Assembly: GCA_016218825.1 (NCBI GenBank)
Contig: JACRCV010000067.1
Span: 1 to 64,000, forward strand
Source of the DNA: Deltaproteobacteria bacterium
GTDB lineage: Bacteria > Myxococcota > XYA12-FULL-58-9
Reading direction: 5' to 3'
Length of the DNA stretch: 64,000 nt
In this document: in pieces, positions 59,034-64,000 of the stretch
Position numbering within the stretch: the first letter of the stretch is position 1
Layout of the letters: the number at the start of each line of letters is the position of its first letter
Program-made: the position numbers and the translations under genes
Notes under the pieces: generated by a model
Told to the model about the DNA's origin: nothing
The model's database searches: none
Seen by the model: only the letters and a program-made list of their open reading frames with translations

Positions 59034-59873
59034 CTACAGCATCAAGCGATAGCCCGCCGCCACCGTCACGCCTCCGGCGTTCGAGTGACCGGTCGCGAGG
59101 AAGGCCAGGCCGACGTAGTGGTAGCGCACCTCGCCGAACACCTCACCCGGCCCGAGCGCGTAGCCGGCGCCGCCGCGCAGCTGGGTGCCGGCGCGGGTCT
59201 GAGTCTCGCTGTTGGTCTCGCCGAACGCCGTGGTCGTGGCCTTGAGGACGTAGAAGCCATAGCCGAGCCCCGCGTAGGCGGCGACCGGCCCGAACGCGTG
59301 GTGCGCGTTCGCCTCGACAGCGAGGACGACCATCCGCTGCGAGAGATCGTAATCGACCGCGCCCCCGGCGGCGGCGTTGTTGAACGAGCCGGACTTCTTC
59401 GGCTGCCCGGCCGACAGCTCGAGCGCCACGCCCAAGAGGTGATCCAACACCGGCAGCCGGTACCCCGCCTCGAGCCCGGCGAAGTAAGTCAGGCCCAGCG
59501 GCGAGGTCGGCAAGGTGCCGCCGAGCTTCGCCGCCAGCGACACCCCGAGCTTGCTCTCCGCCGGGGCGCTGGTCGCGGCCGGCTCTGCGGCGGGCGCCGG
59601 CGCGGTCGCCTCGATGGCCTTGATCTCCGTCACCTTCGCGCCTTCGGGACTGACGGTCGCCGAGGTCGACGGTGCGGCCGCGGGCGTCGGCCTCGCGGGT
59701 TTCGCGGCCGGCGCAGGCGTGACGGCCGGCGCCGGCGGCGTGGGCTTGGCGACCGGAGCGGGCGCGGCGGCGGGTGCCGGAGCCGCGGGCTGGGCCGCCG
59801 CGGCGAGCGCCGTGGCCCCGAGGCCGGTGATCGCGGCGACAACGACGAGGTCTCGCATCATCAGGCAACGCAT
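59034..59873 (-). CDS. Outer-membrane barrel-like protein with Ala/Pro linker
   Basis: 279 residues. Signal peptide (VVVAAITGLGATALAAAAQP), a long Ala/Pro/Lys linker (about 25-85), then a domain of about 180 residues with barrel strands (LTYFAGLEAGYRLPV, VAAYAGLGYGFYVL, EVFGEVRYHYVGLAF) ending in VTVAAGYRLML; the last aromatic or hydrophobic residue fits an OMP ending. The start overlaps the previous stop (TAATG), so it is coupled to the large lipoprotein gene. It probably forms a surface complex with that protein. Confidence 0.8.
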   Translation of the reverse strand: MRCLMMRDLVVVAAITGLGATALAAAAQPAAPAPAAAPAPVAKPTPPAPAVTPAPAAKPARPTPAAAPSTSATVSPEGAKVTEIKAIEATAPAPAAEPAATSAPAESKLGVSLAAKLGGTLPTSPLGLTYFAGLEAGYRLPVLDHLLGVALELSAGQPKKSGSFNNAAAGGAVDYDLSQRMVVLAVEANAHHAFGPVAAYAGLGYGFYVLKATTTAFGETNSETQTRAGTQLRGGAGYALGPGEVFGEVRYHYVGLAFLATGHSNAGGVTVAAGYRLML

Positions 59874-62779
59874 TAGAAACCTCCCCGGACCACCGACTGC
59901 AACGCCGTGGTGGTGCTCGACTGACCGGCGATGAAGTAGAACAGGCCGGCCGCATAGACGAACCCGGAGCGATAGCGCTCGCCGCCGGTGGCGAAGGTCA
60001 GACCGGAGTCACCGTTTCCCCAGGTGATGCAAGGTCCGGTCAAACAGGCGCCGCCGGTCGTCGTGCTCACCGGGCCCCAGACGTTGCGATCGAAGTAGGT
60101 GCTCGGGTCGTTGCGGCCGCCGAGCGCGTAGAAGAAGCTGTTGGCGATGCAGCCGCTGGCGCCGTAGCGCAGCGTCTGCGCCGAGCCGGCGTTCTCGGTC
60201 AAGGTCCAGGCTTCGAGCGCCCCGTTGGCGCCGGCCTTGGCGCGGTAGATGCCGCCGTAGACGAAGCTGCCATCGGTCCCGATCGCGGCGACCACGTAGT
60301 TGTCGGTGGCCGAGGCGATCACGTCCGGCGCGCTCGCCTTGTTCAAGGTCGTGACCACCGCCTCGGCGCGCGGGTTCGCGAGGACCTCGACGCCGGTGCC
60401 GAAGGTGCCGAGGGTGTAGACGACCACGCTCGGGTCGTGCAACAGCCCCGCCGTCGAGTCCTCGATGAGCTCGGCGTAGTCGTAGGACGCCACCGCGGTG
60501 CCGCCGGTCGAGCGGCCGGCGACGACGTAGGCGTAGGTGTGGACGACCGGCGTGCCTGAGGTGTCGGTCCAGGTGGCGATCGTGGCGCCGGCGTCACCGC
60601 GCGGGATCGCGAGATCGCCCACCTTGCTCCATCTTCCGGTGGCGCCCGCCGGCAGCACCGTACCACCCGCGGCGTCCGGATCGTCACCGGCGTCGGTGTA
60701 CGAGGTCACGTTGCCGACATCCTTGATGAAGACCTCGGTGCCGGCGAGCTGATTCTCGGCGGCGGTGCGATACAGACGGTAGCTCTTGGCGCCGATCACC
60801 GCGTTCCAGGACAAGTGGACGCTGCGCTCGGCGGCGGTGGTGCGGATGGTCTCGGCGTCGGACGCCAGGCTCTCACCGTCGGGGTTGTCGGTGAGGGTCG
60901 CCATCACCGCTGAGATCTTGAAGCTGTACGTCCCAACCGCGAGGCTGCCGCCGGCGACCAACGCCGGCGGATTGATGTACGGCGCCGAGTCCGAGCCGAG
61001 GACCCGGGCCCGGTAGACGGGAGTCACCGGCGCCCCGGTGACGTCCTTACCACCGAAGGCAAAGAGGTAGTTCCCATAGGCCAAGACCGCCAAGCCCGAG
61101 AGCTTCACCGGCAACAACGTCGGCAGCGTGGTGAACGCGGTGACGTCGCCAAACCGGGACAACGACCCGACCTCGGCGGTGTCGAGCGCGGTGTCGGCGC
61201 CGGCGCCGCTCTGGCCACCGACCGCGTACAGGTAGCGGTTGCCGAGATCGTCGCGGCCGAGCGCCGCGCCCAACGCGAAGCGACCGGTCCCGAGCGTGCC
61301 GGCCATCGCCGCGGCGGCGCCGCTCAACTTGCCCGCCGGATTGGTGATCGCGAGCGCCGCGAAGTCCGAATACGAGCCGTCACCGACGTGCTCGTAGCGC
61401 ACCACGTAGCTCCCCGCGGCGAGCGCGGTGTTGAGCTGGCAAGTGACGGCGTCGTAGGTGCCGTTCGCCGCGGCCGCCCCCGAGGGCAGGGCGCTGCCGC
61501 AGACGAAGCAGGTGGCGCTCGGGCAGGTGGCGCCCGACGCCTGCTCGGCGGTGATGAGCATCACCCGGGCCAAGGTGGCGCCGGTCGGATCCTTGAAGTC
61601 GGAACCGGTGAGCGTCAGCGTCTTCGTGCCCTGGTTTGCCTGCTGCTGCTCCGGCGAGATGCCGTCGATGTGCGGCGGCGGCGACGCCAGGACTTTGAAC
61701 ACCCCGGTCGCGGTCATCGCCTCGGCGCCGTCGGGGTTCACGACCCGGATCTTGTAGGGGACCGTGCCGACGACGATGCCGGCGCCGCGCGGCTCGTTCG
61801 CGGCCGGCACCACGGCCGACATCAAAGAGGCGTCGGCCGGACCGCCGCGGCTCGAGAGGTCGGCGTGGGCGTTGATGAAGGCTTCGCGGATCAGCGGCAC
61901 CTCGGTGACGTTCTGGCCGTCGCCGTCCGGGTCGACGAGCAGGAAGACCTCGGGGACCGGCGCCAGCCCGAAACCGTTGGCGTTGTCGGCGCAGATCTCG
62001 ATCGTCGTGCGCCCATCGACCCAGCCGAAGGCCGGATCGACGCTGCCGCACAGATCGATGGTCGGCGGCTGGATCACGGTATAGGCGTTCGGCAGCGTGA
62101 ACGAGCAGCCCTCGGGGTTCATCAGCGTCAGATCATAGGTCGTCACCTGAAGCCCGGTCGGCACCGACGCGAAGACGCTGGCCGCCGACTGCCAAGCGAC
62201 CGCCGAGAGCGGCGTCGTGGTCCCGCCGGCGTTGGGCGTCATCGTGACCGTGGGCTCGGTGCCGTCGGCGGCGCGGCGGAAGTCCGTGCCTTGAACGTCG
62301 ACCGGGGTCAAGACGTTGTTGGGCCCGGAGCTCGGCACCACCCCGGTCACGACCGGCGGCGGCACGACCTGGAGGCCCTCCGGCAGCGTGCCGGAGTTGC
62401 CGTTCGGGTTGGTGACGACGATGTCGTAGATCCCGGGAGGGATGGGTGCGTTGGGCACGACGGTCAGCGTCTTGGCCGCGGGGTCGTAGGTCGTGTCGAA
62501 GGCAAAGACCACGGTCCCGTCGGCGGCGCGAAATACCACCGAGGGCAGCGCCACGCCGGGGTTGTCCTCGAGGACGTCCCTGGGCATCGGCGCGAAACCT
62601 TCGCCGCTGATGACCAGGGTGCCACCGATGTCGGTGCAGAGGACCGCCTCGGCCGGAAATCCTTGGTCGCCGCGAGCGACGGACAGCACCTTGGGCGTCG
62701 GGCCGCTTCGGCTGACGCTGGAGATCTCGCAGCCTGCGGTCACCACCACCATCGACAGACAGATCCATTGGGTTCGCAT
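59873..62779 (-). CDS. Large lipoprotein with IPT/TIG and kelch-like domains
   Basis: 968 residues. Lipoprotein signal with lipobox VTAGC. Residues 30-450 hold several IPT/TIG immunoglobulin-like domains (LVISGEGFAPMP, VQGTDFRRAADG, LTLTGSDFKDPTG, each closed by a V-N-P-D/N-G turn: VTNPNGNSG, VVNPDGAEA). Residues 480-960 show kelch or propeller repeats (NRYLYAVGGQSG, NYLFAFGGKDV, FFYALGGRND) and a fibronectin-like segment (RSVHLSWNAVIGAKSYRLYR). It would sit on the outer membrane as an adhesin or binding protein with the coupled barrel protein. Confidence 0.87.
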   Translation of the reverse strand: MRTQWICLSMVVVTAGCEISSVSRSGPTPKVLSVARGDQGFPAEAVLCTDIGGTLVISGEGFAPMPRDVLEDNPGVALPSVVFRAADGTVVFAFDTTYDPAAKTLTVVPNAPIPPGIYDIVVTNPNGNSGTLPEGLQVVPPPVVTGVVPSSGPNNVLTPVDVQGTDFRRAADGTEPTVTMTPNAGGTTTPLSAVAWQSAASVFASVPTGLQVTTYDLTLMNPEGCSFTLPNAYTVIQPPTIDLCGSVDPAFGWVDGRTTIEICADNANGFGLAPVPEVFLLVDPDGDGQNVTEVPLIREAFINAHADLSSRGGPADASLMSAVVPAANEPRGAGIVVGTVPYKIRVVNPDGAEAMTATGVFKVLASPPPHIDGISPEQQQANQGTKTLTLTGSDFKDPTGATLARVMLITAEQASGATCPSATCFVCGSALPSGAAAANGTYDAVTCQLNTALAAGSYVVRYEHVGDGSYSDFAALAITNPAGKLSGAAAAMAGTLGTGRFALGAALGRDDLGNRYLYAVGGQSGAGADTALDTAEVGSLSRFGDVTAFTTLPTLLPVKLSGLAVLAYGNYLFAFGGKDVTGAPVTPVYRARVLGSDSAPYINPPALVAGGSLAVGTYSFKISAVMATLTDNPDGESLASDAETIRTTAAERSVHLSWNAVIGAKSYRLYRTAAENQLAGTEVFIKDVGNVTSYTDAGDDPDAAGGTVLPAGATGRWSKVGDLAIPRGDAGATIATWTDTSGTPVVHTYAYVVAGRSTGGTAVASYDYAELIEDSTAGLLHDPSVVVYTLGTFGTGVEVLANPRAEAVVTTLNKASAPDVIASATDNYVVAAIGTDGSFVYGGIYRAKAGANGALEAWTLTENAGSAQTLRYGASGCIANSFFYALGGRNDPSTYFDRNVWGPVSTTTGGACLTGPCITWGNGDSGLTFATGGERYRSGFVYAAGLFYFIAGQSSTTTALQSVVRGGF

Positions 62780-62899
62780 GAAGCTCCCTCGTTCGGGTAG
62801 TTGGCGCTAATACGATCCACGGCCGCCGACGATACAATGTCGACGCCTCTCGAGCCACACCGTTGGACCGACGTCGGCTCCCCGTAGTAGCGTCCGCCG

Positions 62900-63487
62900 A
62901 TGGCGCGACACGAGACCGGCGACGTTGCCAGCTCCCCGGGCGCGGACGAGTCCATGTGCCTCGAGGCCTGCCGGCAGGGCGATCGCGACGCCTTTCGGAC
63001 CATCGTGGTCCGCTACCAACCCAAGCTCTATGCGATTGCGCTGCGAATGCTCGGCGACCGCCACGAGGCCGAAGACGTGGTGCAAGAGGCGCTCACCAAG
63101 GCCTACGTCGCGCTGCACCGCTATGACCCGAGCCGCCCGTTTTCGACCTGGCTCTACCGGATCGCGGTCAACGCCTGTGTGGACCGGAGTCGCAAGCGGC
63201 GCCGCGAGGTCGCGGTTCCCGACCTGGAACCGGCGACGACGCCGATCGGCAGCGACCGCCTGGAGCAGGCCGAGATCATTAGAGCCGTGGAGCACGCCCT
63301 CGGGGCGCTGCCGCCGGACTATCGCGCGGTGCTGGTGCTGCGGGACATCGAGGGCTTGAGCTACGCCGAAATCGCCCAGATCTTGAGCGGTTCCATCGCC
63401 GCTCTGAAGATCCGCGTGGTGCGCGGCCGGGCAATGTTGGCCGCGGTCCTGAAGAAGCTGTATCCCGACCTGACGGCGCTCGTATGA
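62900..63487 (+). CDS. ECF-type RNA polymerase sigma factor
   Basis: 195 residues from the ATG at 62900. Region 2: DAFRTIVVRYQPKLYAIALR, RHEAEDVVQEALTKAYVAL and FSTWLYRIAVNACVDRSRKR; region 4: LPPDYRAVLVLRDIEGLSYA then EIAQILSGSIAALKIRVVRG. In region 4 the usual L.....V....HR reads SGSIAALKIRVVRGR, slightly unlike the common type. The next gene follows by about 50 bp and encodes an exported protein that may be the regulator of this sigma factor. Confidence 0.93.
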   Translation: MARHETGDVASSPGADESMCLEACRQGDRDAFRTIVVRYQPKLYAIALRMLGDRHEAEDVVQEALTKAYVALHRYDPSRPFSTWLYRIAVNACVDRSRKRRREVAVPDLEPATTPIGSDRLEQAEIIRAVEHALGALPPDYRAVLVLRDIEGLSYAEIAQILSGSIAALKIRVVRGRAMLAAVLKKLYPDLTALV

Positions 63488-63536
63488 TAAGATGGACCAG
63501 ATCGCGCGGCTTCAGGCCCGCCGGCGGAGAGCGACC

Positions 63537-64000
63537 GTGAGCAGGATGACGACACTCGCGCTGTGCGTGGCGGTTGCCGGCAGCGTCGGTGTCACCACCG
63601 GCGCCGGTGCCGCCGCGGTCCCCGACGAGGTCGCGAGCCAGGTGACGACGTGGGCGGCGAGCGCCGAGGCGGATGGGTTGCCGAGCGAGCGCCTGATGAT
63701 CAAAGCCCAGGAAGGCGCGGCCAAAGGGATCCCGGCGGCCCGCATCCTGGCCGTGGTCGCGACGATGTTGGAGCGAATGCGCGAGGCGGCGACGCTCATC
63801 GACGGCGTCGCCGGTTTGCGCCTGGATCCCAAGGAACGACGGACGTTGGTGGGTGCGGTCGCTGCGGCGCTGCAGGCCGGCGTCGGCAAAGAGGCGATCC
63901 GCGGCGTCGCGAAGGTCGGCTTCACGGGGCAGGAGAACCGGCGCGGGCTGCACGGCGCGGTGCTGGCGCTGGCAGATCTGTCGCTGCAGGGCGTCAAAGA
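63537..64000 (+). CDS. Exported protein of unknown function, cut by the window end
   Basis: The frame is open to the window end (154 residues seen). Start is GTG 63537, preceded by GGCGGAGAG; an ATG at 63546 or at 63492 in the same frame is possible. Signal peptide (LALCVAVAGSVGVTTGAGAAA), then helical repeats (LMIKAQEGAAKGIPAARILA, ATMLERMREAATLIDGVAGL, AALQAGVGKEAIRGVAKV). The repeated A.kGI/GV.... pattern is found in small exported proteins of deltaproteobacteria; function unknown. Its place behind an ECF sigma factor suggests co-regulation. Confidence 0.75.
   Translation, partial: MSRMTTLALCVAVAGSVGVTTGAGAAAVPDEVASQVTTWAASAEADGLPSERLMIKAQEGAAKGIPAARILAVVATMLERMREAATLIDGVAGLRLDPKERRTLVGAVAAALQAGVGKEAIRGVAKVGFTGQENRRGLHGAVLALADLSLQGVK

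Noticed and set aside
1-64000. rRNA and tRNA genes, insertion sequences with transposase, prophage
   Set aside because: No transposase, integrase, phage structural gene or recognisable RNA gene was seen; small RNAs could be missed by eye.

Overview
The window is GC-rich and densely coded, and looks like chromosome from a Myxococcota-like deltaproteobacterium. Pointers are the many hybrid histidine kinases and sigma-54 activators, PilZ proteins, a TolQ-TolR-TolR set, Cys-rich lipoproteins, and a secreted protein with a MYXO-CTERM-like tail (Cys, membrane segment, Arg cluster). Taxonomy is inferred from gene style only; there is no rRNA or tRNA here.

Layout. 1-1873: the end of a type I-E CRISPR array (29-nt repeat, 32-nt spacers) abuts a cas4 3' fragment; a nucleotidyltransferase gene and a cas1 5' fragment follow, so this is the scar of a second, probably type I-C, cas locus. 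2.1-6.6 kb: an unusual SDR, a membrane glycosyltransferase-like protein, a nucleotidyltransferase with a small partner, and a lipoprotein. 6.6-18 kb: a signalling island (hybrid kinase, NtrC-type regulator, HD-GYP protein, PilZ protein, lipoprotein, REC-DHp protein, PAS-GAF kinase) with three sigma-54-like promoters, each lying 40-115 bp from a GACCCwGGGTC palindrome, and a pair of inverted repeats around one unknown gene. 18-21.9 kb: ttcA, a diguanylate cyclase, and then hgcA-hgcB, the mercury-methylation gene pair, translationally coupled to a PduO-type cob(I)alamin adenosyltransferase. This is the most striking locus. 22-29 kb: Lys-rich histone-like protein, nitrilase-family amidase, Flp-type pilin, and an operon ending in a GT39-like transferase and a lipoprotein form of cofactor-independent phosphoglycerate mutase. 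29-37 kb: a kinase pseudogene that lost its ATPase domain, another hybrid kinase, a secreted glycosidase-like protein, a CheY-like regulator and a PilZ-REC-sigma-54 activator. 37-48 kb: Cys-rich lipoprotein, rpiA, ECF sigma factor, TolQ-TolR-TolR motor with a patatin-like protein lacking its Ser nucleophile, HEAT protein, DUF2062-methyltransferase fusion, coaBC and small envelope proteins. 48-51.8 kb: a probable nitrosative-stress unit (sigma-54 activator divergent from ric/ytfE, DUF438-hemerythrin-PAS and DUF1858-DUF2249 genes). 51.8-64 kb: a protein with two HExxH motifs, a ketosynthase with an MMPL transporter-desaturase fusion, an outer-membrane-type protein, a large IPT/TIG lipoprotein, and an ECF sigma factor followed by a gene cut by the window end.

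How it fits together. HgcA needs a corrinoid and HgcB supplies electrons; the coupled adenosyltransferase acts on reduced corrinoids, so the operon looks like a corrinoid module, in a host with heavy c-di-GMP and sigma-54 signalling. All functions are predicted from sequence read by eye; no database search was run.
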